Origin: Nocardioides sp. S5
GTDB taxonomy: Bacteria > Actinomycetota > Actinomycetes > Propionibacteriales > Nocardioidaceae
DNA length: 64,000 nucleotides
Reading direction: 5' to 3'
Assembly (NCBI RefSeq): GCF_017310035.1
Contig: NZ_CP022296.1
Coordinates: 4,588,001 to 4,652,000 of the forward strand
A program made the translations under genes and the position numbers. The notes under the pieces were generated by a model. It ran no database searches. It was given only the letters and a program-made list of their open reading frames with translations, and was not told the DNA's origin. Positions 44,510 through 53,149 of the stretch are shown here, in pieces. Positions within the stretch are counted from its first letter, which is position 1. Every line of letters starts with the position of its first letter.

Positions 44510-46867
44510 TCATCTCTCCTCCTCGCGCAGGAGGCTCGGCCGGGTCGTCGAGGCGCGGACCGCGCGGGCGCGGCCGCCGACCAGCACCACGGCGGCGGCT
44601 GCGAGGACCGCGGGGACCACCAGGGGCCACGCCTGCGGTGCGGTGTCGAGCGGGAGGCCGGCGACCGGCACGGCGAGCAGGGGCAGGCCGTCGAGGAGCA
44701 GGGTGACCGCCAGCCACCCACCGGCCACGACCACTGCCAGCACCAGGGCGGTGAGGCTGGCCAGCTCGGCACGGCCGGCGCGGCGGGCGGTGCCGGTGGA
44801 GACGCCGAGCACGCGCAGGGACGCCACGTCGCGGCGGTAGTCGCGCAGGTGCCGGGTCACGCCCGCGCCCAGCGCGAGCAGCGCCACGAGCGCGCACGCG
44901 AGGGCCGTGAGGGCGTACGCCACGGACTGGGCGCCCCCGAAGCGCGCGCCGAGCGAGTCGCGCACGCTCGCCCGCGAGCGCCACGTCGCGCCGGTGGCGT
45001 CGGCCACCTCGTCGAGGACCGCCTGCGGGGTGTCGGAATCGGCCACGACCTGCACCTCCGCCGAGGGCACGGTCGGCCCGGAGCCCGCGGCCGAGGTGCG
45101 GATGTCGGCGAGGACGCCCACAGACCCCAGCAGCGGCAGGGAGTCGGCGACCCCGACGACCTCGGTGGTCCGGTCGTCGCCACCGAGGTCGAGCGCGACC
45201 GGCTCGTCCTGGTCGGCCACCAGGACAGGGACCGTGGCCTCACCGCGGTCCTGCTCGAGCCTCAGCGCGACCGCCGGCAGCAGGGCCACCTGGAGGCCGT
45301 CGGGGCGGTTGACCACGAAGGACGTGGGCGGCTGGTAGTTGCGGAAGAAGTTGCTGTTGAGCGCGGACTCCACCGAGCTCGGGTCGGGCAGCCAGGGCTG
45401 GGCGAGCAGGTCCGCACTGCCGAGCTCGAGCGTCTCGAGGAGCACCTCGAAGTCACTGCCGTCGATCAGGCCCCGGCTGTCGCGCGAGACGTCGAGGCCG
45501 GTGATCGCGCACCCGTCGGCGCACTCCGGCACGCGGACCGAGCGGCGCACCCGGGAGCCGTCGGCCGGGACCTCGAGGCGCAGGACGGTGGCGCCGGACT
45601 GGTTGGCCGAGGTGACGAAGGCCAGGGTCAGCTCGAGACCGCCGCCACCGGCGGTGACGACCTGGCCGGTCGGGCCCCGCTGGGTCCGCAGCGCCGGGAC
45701 CGTGAGCCCCACCGCGGTCACGCTGAGGCGATCGCCCCGCACCTGCACCGGCGCGATGTCGGTGTCGATCGATGGCACGGCGTCCGAGGCGGCGGCCGCG
45801 GGGGTGCCGTCGTAGAAGTCGGCCACCACGGCGTCCCAGCGCCCCGCGTCGACGTACGCCCTGCGCTCGCCCAGACGCGTCTCGTTGCGCACGACCGCGG
45901 TGGCGATCAGGTGCTCGCTCTCGGGGTCGACGCGCTCGGTGAGGTCGACGGCGCCCAGGGCACCGAGCTCGGTGACGTCGATGGTGCGGGCGCCCGGGAC
46001 CTCCACGGCGGCCTGCTCGCCGGTCCAGCCGTCGACGGCCACCGCCCCGCTCAGGGCGAGCGAGCCGACGACCGCTGCCGCGACGACGAGACGGACCGGG
46101 GTGACGAGGTCGTCGGCGCGGGCCAGGCGGCGGGCGGCGAGGAAGGCGCCGAGGCCGCGCTTCTCGGTGGCGGGCGTCAGCGCACGGGCGAGGATCCGGA
46201 CGACCCAGATCGCCACCTGACCCAGCGCCAGACCGACGAGGGCAGGCCCGAGGAGGACGACGAGGTCCGGCTCGCCGGCCGCCTCGCGGCTGCGGTAGGC
46301 CGCGACGCCAGCGCCGACGAGCACCAGCACGCTGAGGAAGATCGCGAGGGTGGTGGCGCGCCGGGGACGGCGACGCGCGGAGACCTGGACCGCCAGCGGC
46401 TCGCGCAGCGCGGCCGCTGCGGAGAAGCCGACGATCAGGAGGCCGGCACCGGCGATGCCGGCGGCGGCGAGCACGGCCGTACGCCCCAGCGCGGGCGCGG
46501 CGTCGTCGAGCCACGTGCGGGTGGCCAGCACCGTGCCGACCGCACCGAGGGCCACGCCGGTCCCGGCGCCGAGGAGGATCGCGAGCAGGGGCTCGACCAG
46601 CAGGAAGCGCCACAGCCGCAGGCCGTGGATCCCGCGCAGGCGGGCCAGCCCGATCTCCTCGCGCCGGGCCACCGCGAGCTCGGCGCCGATGCTCGGCACG
46701 GCCACCGCACCGAGGAGCAGGAGCGGCGCGGTGAGCCACGGCGAGGTGCCGGCGGCCGCGGCGAACTGCAGCACCACCACGGCTCCGCCGACGACGACCA
46801 GCGTCATCAGCACCAGGGTCGTCAGGGCACCCCGACGGCTCCAGGCCCCGCGGAGGACACGGCTCAA
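44510..46867 (-). CDS. FtsX-like ABC transporter permease (smaller paralog)
   Basis: 785-residue permease related to the gene at 41365: helix block at the N-terminus, a large extracytoplasmic domain with VPECADGCAITG (two Cys), and a terminal FtsX block (VAYALTALACALVALLALGAG then RDVASLRVLGVSTG). It begins with TTG 46867, overlapping the ATPase stop as TTGA, so translation is coupled. With the paralog and two ATPases it would form an exporter or lipoprotein-releasing system. Substrate unknown. Confidence 0.78.
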   Translation of the reverse strand: MSRVLRGAWSRRGALTTLVLMTLVVVGGAVVVLQFAAAAGTSPWLTAPLLLLGAVAVPSIGAELAVARREEIGLARLRGIHGLRLWRFLLVEPLLAILLGAGTGVALGAVGTVLATRTWLDDAAPALGRTAVLAAAGIAGAGLLIVGFSAAAALREPLAVQVSARRRPRRATTLAIFLSVLVLVGAGVAAYRSREAAGEPDLVVLLGPALVGLALGQVAIWVVRILARALTPATEKRGLGAFLAARRLARADDLVTPVRLVVAAAVVGSLALSGAVAVDGWTGEQAAVEVPGARTIDVTELGALGAVDLTERVDPESEHLIATAVVRNETRLGERRAYVDAGRWDAVVADFYDGTPAAAASDAVPSIDTDIAPVQVRGDRLSVTAVGLTVPALRTQRGPTGQVVTAGGGGLELTLAFVTSANQSGATVLRLEVPADGSRVRRSVRVPECADGCAITGLDVSRDSRGLIDGSDFEVLLETLELGSADLLAQPWLPDPSSVESALNSNFFRNYQPPTSFVVNRPDGLQVALLPAVALRLEQDRGEATVPVLVADQDEPVALDLGGDDRTTEVVGVADSLPLLGSVGVLADIRTSAAGSGPTVPSAEVQVVADSDTPQAVLDEVADATGATWRSRASVRDSLGARFGGAQSVAYALTALACALVALLALGAGVTRHLRDYRRDVASLRVLGVSTGTARRAGRAELASLTALVLAVVVAGGWLAVTLLLDGLPLLAVPVAGLPLDTAPQAWPLVVPAVLAAAAVVLVGGRARAVRASTTRPSLLREEER

Positions 46868-47505
46868 CGGACGACCCGGCCCTCGTCGAGCGCGACGTGG
46901 AGGTCGCAGGCCTCGACCACGGCGGGGTCGTGGGTGGCCACCACGACGACGGCGCCGCGGGCGGCCTCCTCGCGCAGCTCGGCGAGCACGACACCCCGGT
47001 TGCCCTCGTCGAGCTCCGAGGTCGGCTCGTCGGCCAGCAGCACCTCGGCGCCGACGACGAACCCGCGGGCGCAGGCGACGCGCTGCATCTGCCCGCCCGA
47101 CAGCTCCTCGACCTGGCGCTCACCGAGGTCGGCGATGCCGAAGCGGGCCAGTGCGGCCTCCGCGGCCTCGTCGGCGTCGGCGGGTGCGGTGCCGCGGGCG
47201 CGCAGCGCGATGGAGACGTTCTCGCGGGCCGAGAGGATGGGCACCAGGCCGTAGACCTGGAGCACGAACGCCACCTCGGGCAGCGGGTCGCCGCTGCCGG
47301 TCCACATCTCCTGCCCGGCGAGCCCGGCGGTTCCGGACGTCGGCTCGAGCAGCCCGCCGGCGATGGAGAGCAGGGTGGTCTTGCCGGAGCCGCTGGGCCC
47401 GGACAGGGCCGTCACCCGGCCGGCGGGGAAGGTGACGCTGACGTCGTCGAGGAGCGTACGGCCGTTGACGTAGGTGATGTGCTCGAGCACGAGGTCGCGC
47501 GTCAT
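46864..47505 (-). CDS. ABC transporter ATP-binding protein (first)
   Basis: 213-residue ATPase: Walker A GPSGSGKTTLLS, signature LSGGQMQRVA, Walker B VLLADEPTSELD and H-loop ATHDP. The length and close fit with an FtsX permease match the MacB/LolD class. The ATG overlaps the upstream stop as ATGA (4 bases), and its stop overlaps the permease start, so the group is coupled. Confidence 0.88.
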   Translation of the reverse strand: MTRDLVLEHITYVNGRTLLDDVSVTFPAGRVTALSGPSGSGKTTLLSIAGGLLEPTSGTAGLAGQEMWTGSGDPLPEVAFVLQVYGLVPILSARENVSIALRARGTAPADADEAAEAALARFGIADLGERQVEELSGGQMQRVACARGFVVGAEVLLADEPTSELDEGNRGVVLAELREEAARGAVVVVATHDPAVVEACDLHVALDEGRVVR

Positions 47506-48389
47506 GACTGACTGCCTTCGCTGCTGGCGCGGGTCACGACGATCCGGCCCTCCTCGTCGTCCTCGAAGCGCACGAGCGTGCCGGGGGGCCACTCGGCGGC
47601 GATGTGCCCGGGCAGGTGCAGCACGCCGTCCTCGCCCACGACGGCGTACTCCGACCCGCCGTGGCCCTCAGCCCCGACGCGACCACCCTTCATCGTCACG
47701 GTGCGCGGGAAGGTCGCGGCGACCTCGGGCTGGTGGGTGACGACGACGATGGTGGTGCCGAAGTCGTCGCCGAGCGAGTGGATCAGGTGCAGCACGTGGT
47801 CGCGGTCGGCGTGGCTGAGCTGGCTGGTGGGCTCGTCGGCGAGCAGCAGCCGTGGAGCGGTGGAGACCGCGCAGGCCAGGGCCAGGCGCTGGCGCTGGCC
47901 GCCGGACATCGTGGAGACGACCTGGTCGGCCTGGTCGACGAGGCCGACGCGGTCGAGCAGCTCGACGTCGGCCAGCGCCCGGTCCCGGTCGCGACCGGCG
48001 AGGGAGAGCTGGGCGAAGGCGATGTTCTGCCGGGCGGTGGCGTAGGGCAGCAGGTTGCGGGTGGCGCCCTGGAGCATCGTGGAGACCTGGCGCGAGCGGA
48101 TCCGGGCGAGGTAGCGCTCACCCATCCGCGACACCTCTTCCTCCCCGAGGAAGATCCGGCCCGCGCTGGGGCGCTGGATGCCGCCGAGCAGCGCCAGCAG
48201 CGTCGACTTGCCCGAGCCGCTGGGGCCGAGGAAGGCCACGCGCTCGCCGGGGCGGATGGTGAGGTCGACGCCGCGCAGGGCGACGACGTCGTGCCCGCCG
48301 AACGTCTTGTAGAGGTGGACGACGCCCTCGCAGCGGATGCCGAGGCCTCCCGTGCGGGTCTCCTCGACCGTGGCCGCGCTCTCCCGCAC
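47502..48389 (-). CDS. ABC transporter ATP-binding protein (second)
   Basis: 295-residue ATPase: Walker A GPSGSGKSTLLA, signature MSGGQRQRLALA, Walker B LLLADEPTSQLS and H-loop VTHQP. The D-loop reads SQLS instead of the usual SALD-type. The last 50 residues (YAVVGEDGVLHLPGHIAAEW) look like an appended AbrB-type swapped hairpin, which is an inference. GTG 48389 is preceded by GGGGGAG. First gene of the operon, divergent from the LuxR gene. Confidence 0.8.
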   Translation of the reverse strand: MRESAATVEETRTGGLGIRCEGVVHLYKTFGGHDVVALRGVDLTIRPGERVAFLGPSGSGKSTLLALLGGIQRPSAGRIFLGEEEVSRMGERYLARIRSRQVSTMLQGATRNLLPYATARQNIAFAQLSLAGRDRDRALADVELLDRVGLVDQADQVVSTMSGGQRQRLALACAVSTAPRLLLADEPTSQLSHADRDHVLHLIHSLGDDFGTTIVVVTHQPEVAATFPRTVTMKGGRVGAEGHGGSEYAVVGEDGVLHLPGHIAAEWPPGTLVRFEDDEEGRIVVTRASSEGSQS

Positions 48390-48438
48390 GTCTCCCCCAT
48401 CTCTGCTGAACAACCGGATCAAGATACACAAACTGCCG

Positions 48439-48444
48439 TACGTT
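48439..48444 (+). promoter_or_regulatory. -10 box for the leaderless LuxR gene
   Basis: TACGTT ends 6 bases before ATG 48451. The divergent ATPase gene starts 62 bases away on the other strand. Confidence 0.5.
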
Positions 48445-48450
48445 GAGCGC

Positions 48451-49101
48451 ATGGTGATTCGAGTGGCGCTGGTCAACGACGACGAGGTCGTCGTGCGCGG
48501 CCTCGACGCGATGATGCGCAGCTACGGCCACCGGATCGAGGTCGTCGAGCTGGTCGCCGGCAAGCCCGTGGCGCAGCCCGTCGACGTCGCCCTCTACGAC
48601 ACCTTCGGGATGGGCCAGGGCAACGGCCCGGCCGTGCACCGGCTCGTCGAGAGCCCGCAGGTGCGCCAGGTCGCGGTCTACACCTGGAACTTCCAGCCCT
48701 GGCTGACCCGCGACACCCTCAACCAGGGGGTGCGGGGCTACCTCTCCAAGAGCCTGCCCGCCTCCCGCCTCGTCGACGCGATCTCCGCGATCTCCGCCGG
48801 GCAGGTCGTGGTGTCGCCCTCACGCGGCCGCTCCGCGCTCGTCGGCGGCGACTGGCCCGGTCGCGAGGAGGGGCTCACCGCCCGCGAGGCGGAGGTGCTC
48901 TCGCTCATCACGATGGGCCTGAGCAACCAGGAGATCGCCGAGCGCACGCTGCTCTCCCTGAACTCCATCAAGTCCTACATCCGCTCCGCCTACCGCAAGA
49001 TCGACGTCGACTCGCGCTCCAAGGCCGTGCTCTGGGGTGTGGAGCACGGCATGCGCGCCGACCGGATGCGGATCAGCGGGTCGCCGGCACGCGAGGGCTG
49101 A
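48451..49101 (+). CDS. LuxR-type regulator with degenerate receiver domain
   Basis: 216-residue protein. The N-terminal half is receiver-like (VALVNDDEVVVRGLDAMM; D50 in VALYDTFGMG where the phosphoacceptor would be; GYLSKSL keeps the Lys). The loop after D50 lacks the usual pattern. The C-terminal half is a LuxR HTH: LTAREAEVLSLITMGLSNQE and SIKSYIRSAYRKI. It is divergent from the ABC operon and may regulate it. A paralog with Glu at the phosphoacceptor site is at 58732. No kinase is nearby. Confidence 0.8.
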   Translation: MVIRVALVNDDEVVVRGLDAMMRSYGHRIEVVELVAGKPVAQPVDVALYDTFGMGQGNGPAVHRLVESPQVRQVAVYTWNFQPWLTRDTLNQGVRGYLSKSLPASRLVDAISAISAGQVVVSPSRGRSALVGGDWPGREEGLTAREAEVLSLITMGLSNQEIAERTLLSLNSIKSYIRSAYRKIDVDSRSKAVLWGVEHGMRADRMRISGSPAREG

Positions 49102-49126
49102 GCCCGTCGGCTCTGTCCCCCGTCGC

Positions 49127-49209
49127 TTTCCCCGGGTACCCGGGGAAACTGGAGCCTCCCCCCCGAAACTTCGCACCGGAACCTCCAGAATCCCCGGATA
49201 GCCGGGGAT
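49127..49209. repeat. pair of CCCCGG palindromes upstream of the SDR gene
   Basis: A perfect 22-bp palindrome at 49127-49148 (half TTTCCCCGGGT) and a second at 49190-49209 (ATCCCCGG-ATAG-CCGGGGAT). Between them CTGGAG (49149-49154) and CTCCAG (49183-49188) are inverted. The whole could bind a regulator as dimers or extrude as a cruciform. The first also lies 25 bases after the LuxR stop and may act as a terminator. Confidence 0.7.
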
Positions 49210-49223
49210 CGCCCCGGCGCCCG

Positions 49224-49229
49224 TACGCT
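49224..49229 (+). promoter_or_regulatory. -10 box for leaderless SDR gene
   Basis: TACGCT ends 6 bases before GTG 49236. Confidence 0.5.
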
Positions 49230-49235
49230 TCCCCG

Positions 49236-50732
49236 GTGGACCAGCAGCACCCCGGCATCGACCCCGACGACCTCGCGACGACCCTCCGGGTGCTGCAGAC
49301 GCTCCACCACCTCCCCGGCGACCACCCCGACCACGTCACGGTCAAGCGCGCGGCGTCGCACATGTACAAGTCGATCAAGTCCGAGCGCAAGCTCGCCAAG
49401 CGCGCCGCAGAGCTCGCCCACGACCGCGAGGTCATCGAGAAGACCGCGACCGGGTCGGCGATGCGCATCGACGACGAGACCGCCGGCATCCCGCTCGTCT
49501 CGACGAGCGTCGGGGCGTTCGCCGGCGAGCTGATCAACCCGCGCGGCTGCTACATCTGCAAGCAGGACTTCACGCTGGTCGACGCGTTCTACCACTGGCT
49601 CTGCCCGACCTGCGCGGCGATGAGCCACGCCAAGCGCGACCAGCGCACCGACCTCACCGGCAGGCGCGCCCTGTTGACCGGCGGCCGCGCGAAGATCGGG
49701 ATGTACATCGCGCTGCGCCTGCTGCGCGACGGCGCCCACACCACCATCACGACCCGCTTCCCCAAGGACGCGGTGCGGCGCTTCTCCGCGCTGCCCGACG
49801 CGGACGAGTGGATCCATCGGCTGAAGGTGGTCGGCATCGACCTGCGCGACCCCACCCAGGTCATCTCGCTGGCCGACGACGTCGCGGCCGCGGGCCCGCT
49901 CGACATCCTCATCAACAACGCCTGCCAGACCGTACGCCGCACGCCGGGCGCCTACGCCCCGCTGGTCCAGGCCGAGCAGCTCCCGCTGCCGGAGGACTCG
50001 GTCCCCGAGCTGGTGACCTTCGACCACATCTCCGAGGCGCACCCCGCCGCGATCGCGGGCGCGCTCACCGACACCGCGATCGCGCACCACGAGGGCGAGT
50101 CGACCGAGCACGCGATCGCTGCGCACAACGCCGCCACCCTCACCGCGCTGGCACTGAAGGCCGGGCACGCCTCGCTCGACGCGCACCTCGCCGGGACCGC
50201 CGTCGACGCGGGCGGCCTGCTTCCCGACGTGCAGGACAACAACTCGTGGACCCAGACGGTCGGTGAGGTCGACCCGCTGGAGCTCCTCGAGGTGCAGCTG
50301 TGCAACTCGATCGCCCCGTTCCTGCTGGTCTCGCGGCTGCGCCCGGCGATGGCGGCCGCCGCGACGACCGCCGCCTCGGGACGGGCGTACGTCGTCAACG
50401 TGTCGGCGATGGAGGGGCAGTTCTCCCGTCGCTACAAGGGCCCCGGCCACCCGCACACCAACATGGCCAAGGCCGCGCTCAACATGATGACGCGGACGAG
50501 CTCGGGCGAGATGTTCGAGACCGACCGGATCCTGATGACCGCGGTCGACACGGGCTGGATCACCGACGAGCGCCCGCACCACGAGAAGCTCCGCATCGCC
50601 GCCGAGGGCTGGCACGCGCCGCTCGACCTGGTCGACGGAGCGGCGCGCGTCTACGACCCGATCGTGCTGGGCGAGGCGGGCGAGGACCTGTACGGGTGCT
50701 TCGTGAAGGACTACAGACCCTCGCCCTGGTGA
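49236..50732 (+). CDS. SDR-like oxidoreductase with zinc-ribbon insertion
   Basis: 498-residue protein. Residues 1-100 are helical and charged. A CX2C-X14-CX2C cluster (C105, C108, C123, C126) looks like a zinc ribbon. The Rossmann part starts near residue 145 with LLTGGRAKIGMYIALRLL, has ILINNACQ in the SDR NNAG-like position, and near residue 410 GHPHTNMAKAALNM where the SDR Tyr of YxxxK is replaced by Thr. The glycine loop also differs from TGxxxGxG. Related proteins occur in other actinobacteria and some eukaryotes by my recollection; activity is unknown. The HIT-like gene follows 17 bases later. Confidence 0.75.
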   Translation: MDQQHPGIDPDDLATTLRVLQTLHHLPGDHPDHVTVKRAASHMYKSIKSERKLAKRAAELAHDREVIEKTATGSAMRIDDETAGIPLVSTSVGAFAGELINPRGCYICKQDFTLVDAFYHWLCPTCAAMSHAKRDQRTDLTGRRALLTGGRAKIGMYIALRLLRDGAHTTITTRFPKDAVRRFSALPDADEWIHRLKVVGIDLRDPTQVISLADDVAAAGPLDILINNACQTVRRTPGAYAPLVQAEQLPLPEDSVPELVTFDHISEAHPAAIAGALTDTAIAHHEGESTEHAIAAHNAATLTALALKAGHASLDAHLAGTAVDAGGLLPDVQDNNSWTQTVGEVDPLELLEVQLCNSIAPFLLVSRLRPAMAAAATTAASGRAYVVNVSAMEGQFSRRYKGPGHPHTNMAKAALNMMTRTSSGEMFETDRILMTAVDTGWITDERPHHEKLRIAAEGWHAPLDLVDGAARVYDPIVLGEAGEDLYGCFVKDYRPSPW

Positions 50733-50749
50733 GTGACAGACTCGCGGCC

Positions 50750-51388
50750 ATGCGCGCACTCGAGACCGCCGAGGACTTCCACGCACGCGTCGCCGCAGCG
50801 ACCGACGCCGAGGGCCGGTTGCCGGTCGCCATCGAGGCGATGCCCGGCTGGGACATCTTCCCCTTCGAGCTCGAGGGGCTGCGCGTCAAGGCGCTCGAGC
50901 CGCTCGCCGACGCCGAGCCGCCGCGGGCGGGTGAGGACCCGGCCGACTGCTTCTGCCAGGAGCCGATGCCCGCCGACCGTGCCGCGCGGGTGGCCTGGCG
51001 CAACGAGCGGTGGCTGCTGGTGCTGCTCGACATGAAGCTGCCGGTCTCGTTCATCCTGCGGCCCGTCGCGCACCACGACATCGCCGACCTGCCCGACGAC
51101 CTGGCCGCCGAGATGGGCGTCCTCACCGTCGCCATCACGCGGGCGGTGGAGGAGCTGCCGAGCGTCGGACGTTGCCACATCGGCCGCTACGGCGACGGCG
51201 GTGCGCACGCGCACCCGTTCTTCTTCGGCCGACCCGCGAGGATGCTGCAGCTGCGCGGCTCGTGCCTGCTGGACTGGGAGGAGAACCTGCCCGAGGTCCC
51301 CGAGGACGTACGCCTCGCCCACGGCGCCCACGTCGGGCGACGTCTTCTCGAACGCTTCGGCGGCACCGGTCCGGCCTGGGAGGCCTGA
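50750..51388 (+). CDS. HIT-like protein
   Basis: 212-residue protein with a HIT-like motif AHAHPFFFGRP (HxHx-hydrophobic type) and preceding PVSFILRPVAHHDIADLPDD. HIT proteins hydrolyse nucleotide-phosphate bonds; this one lacks a full canonical HxHxHxx triad, so a related activity is uncertain. Start ATG 50750 is chosen because CAGACT ends 7 bases upstream; GTG 50729, overlapping the SDR stop as GTGA, is an alternative. Confidence 0.68.
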   Translation: MRALETAEDFHARVAAATDAEGRLPVAIEAMPGWDIFPFELEGLRVKALEPLADAEPPRAGEDPADCFCQEPMPADRAARVAWRNERWLLVLLDMKLPVSFILRPVAHHDIADLPDDLAAEMGVLTVAITRAVEELPSVGRCHIGRYGDGGAHAHPFFFGRPARMLQLRGSCLLDWEENLPEVPEDVRLAHGAHVGRRLLERFGGTGPAWEA

Positions 51389-51402
51389 GGCGACCGCACG
51401 GC

Positions 51403-52397
51403 TCAGCTCTCGACCGGGGTCGCGTAGTAGTGCGTGGCGGGATCGGCACCCGCCCGGGAGATGCCCAGCTCGACGACGACGCGGCACCCCGCGTCGCCGA
51501 GGGCGATGCGTTCCTCGAGGAGCACGTCGCCCCTTCGTCGCTGTTGCGCGCCGCGATCCCACCGAAGACGCTCGACGTCATCCGGCACAGCGACGGCGCC
51601 TGCCGCACCGCCTCGCCGAAGGGACAGCGGTCGTTGACGAGGACGATCCTCTCCTCAGTGGCTTCGACGACGCGGAAACCGCCGTCGATGGCGTGCTTGA
51701 GGCGCACGTAGCACCGGCAGATCTCCTCGGGCGACATCCGACCCGTCACGGCCTCCGCCAGGCGGAACTCCGCCAGCATCCGGCCCCCCACGTCGGTGCC
51801 GACCTGGGCCACGGCGGCGTCCGCAGCGTCCTGGCCGTGCTGGACCTCGATGGTCTGCGCGAGCTGGACGACGAGCGCCCGCAGGAAGGACTCCTTGCCG
51901 AAACCACCCTGCGGGAGCGACTCCTCCGGCAGCGGCAGCGCACCGGCGCGCCGCCTGGGCGGGTCGTGGCTGACCGACGGCGGTCGGGTGACCGGCAGGG
52001 ACACCGAGACGACCATGCCCTCGCCGGTCCTGGCGCGGCTGGTCAGGGTCGGCGCGAGCGCCCGCATGATCATCAGCCCGCGGCCGGACTCCGCCAGGGA
52101 GTCGAAGGGGTCGGCGTCCGGATCGGGCGACGGCTCCACCGCGCTGCTGAGGCTTGCCGGGTCGAACCCGGGTCCGAGGTCGTGGACCGTCAACAGGGGG
52201 AGCCGGTCACGCCAGTGCAGGGACACCCAGGCCGGGCCGGCGGTGTGGCGCACGGCGTTTCCCACTGCCTCCCCGATCAGGAGCTCTGCAGCGTCGAAGT
52301 CACTGCCGGGATCCCCGTGGCGACGCAGGTAGGTCACCAGCTCGCGACGCAGCGCAGGAAGGGCGTGCGCAGCTCCGGCCTCGACGTAGCAGTCCAC
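51403..52397 (-). pseudogene. anti-sigma-type ATPase plus MetOD1-like output domain, interrupted by a frameshift
   Basis: The first 130 residues are an HATPase-like anti-sigma domain (EAVGNAVRHTAG, LLTVHDLGPGFDP, SGRGLMIMRALA). A second domain starts near PQGGFGKESFLRALV and runs through ICRCYVRLKHAIDGGF and VNDRCPFGEAVRQAPSLC, similar to methanogen output domain 1. The frame then goes wrong at the C-run 51530-51533: the correct continuation, VLLEERIALGDAGCRVVVEL, is in another frame and ends at 51403. One added base in the run would restore an intact protein. So either a real frameshift or a sequencing error in a homopolymer. GTG 52397 is the start chosen. Confidence 0.7.
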
Positions 52398-52478
52398 CCG
52401 GTCAGTGTGCCTTCCGTCCGGTCGTGCGTGGCGCACCCGGACGGAGGTGGACACCCCGGATCGGCACGGAGCAGGAGC

Positions 52479-52904
52479 TCAGGAGCCACCGTCCCCGGCG
52501 ATGTTGACCATCCACGGGATCCCGAACCGGTCGACGAGCATCCCGAACTCGTCACCCCAGGGCGCGGCCTCGAGCGGCTGGCGCACCTCGCCGCCCTCCG
52601 ACAGCGCCGCGAACCACGACCGCAGCTGGTCGCCGTCCTCCGGGCCGCCGGACAGGCTCACCGACATGCTGTCGCCGAAGGTGACCTGCGCCATCTCCGG
52701 CGGCGCGTCGGCCCCCATCAGCACGAGCCCACCGGGCACCTCGAGCTGGCCGTGCATGACCTGACTGGCGAGCGGGCCCTCGGTGCCCATGTCCCCGAAG
52801 GTCATGATGCTCAGCTCGCCGCCCATCACCGACTGGTAGAGCTCCAGCGCCTCGCGCGCTCGCGCGTCGGAGAAGTTGAGGTAGGGGTTGAGGTTGATCG
52901 ACAT
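52479..52904 (-). CDS. VOC family protein (PhnB-like)
   Basis: 141-residue glyoxalase/PhnB-like protein, beginning MSINLNPYLNFSDARAREAL and including the typical DRFGIPWMVNI ending. These proteins bind a metal ion and small substrates but many are uncharacterised. ATG 52904 has a GGGAG ribosome site 7 bases upstream. Function not assignable. Confidence 0.85.
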   Translation of the reverse strand: MSINLNPYLNFSDARAREALELYQSVMGGELSIMTFGDMGTEGPLASQVMHGQLEVPGGLVLMGADAPPEMAQVTFGDSMSVSLSGGPEDGDQLRSWFAALSEGGEVRQPLEAAPWGDEFGMLVDRFGIPWMVNIAGDGGS

Positions 52905-53016
52905 GCTCGGCTCCCGTTCGGCGTGGCAGTGGTCCTCCCAACCTAAGGACTCACCCCGTGGCCTCGGAAGAGTCACGCGCTCGTGCATCGCCCCGCCCGC
53001 ATCGGGTACGGCGAGG

Positions 53017-53139
53017 ACGAGCAAAGGAGGCGACGAGGCGACCCAGGCCGACGAGCCTGTCGGCGTCGAGATCGGCATGGACGGCGACGACGGGAGCACC
53101 TTCGAGCCGGAAGAGGATCCCGAGGGCAACGCCGGCTGA
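53017..53139 (+). CDS. possible 40-residue acidic protein with ACG start
   Basis: An open frame ends with DDGSTFEPEEDPEGNAG, a pattern I associate with small acidic actinobacterial proteins. The frame has no ATG, GTG or TTG in a sensible place except ATG 53077, which would leave 20 residues. ACG at 53017 would give a plausible start (TSKGGDEATQ). It may be a start-codon mutation, or a real ACG start, or not a gene. Low confidence. Confidence 0.28.
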   Translation, partial: TSKGGDEATQADEPVGVEIGMDGDDGSTFEPEEDPEGNAG

Positions 53140-53149
53140 CCCGTCAGCG

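Noticed and set aside
44312..47254. 980-codon plus-strand frame over the permease and ATPase genes
   Set aside because: Antisense shadow without recognisable motifs.
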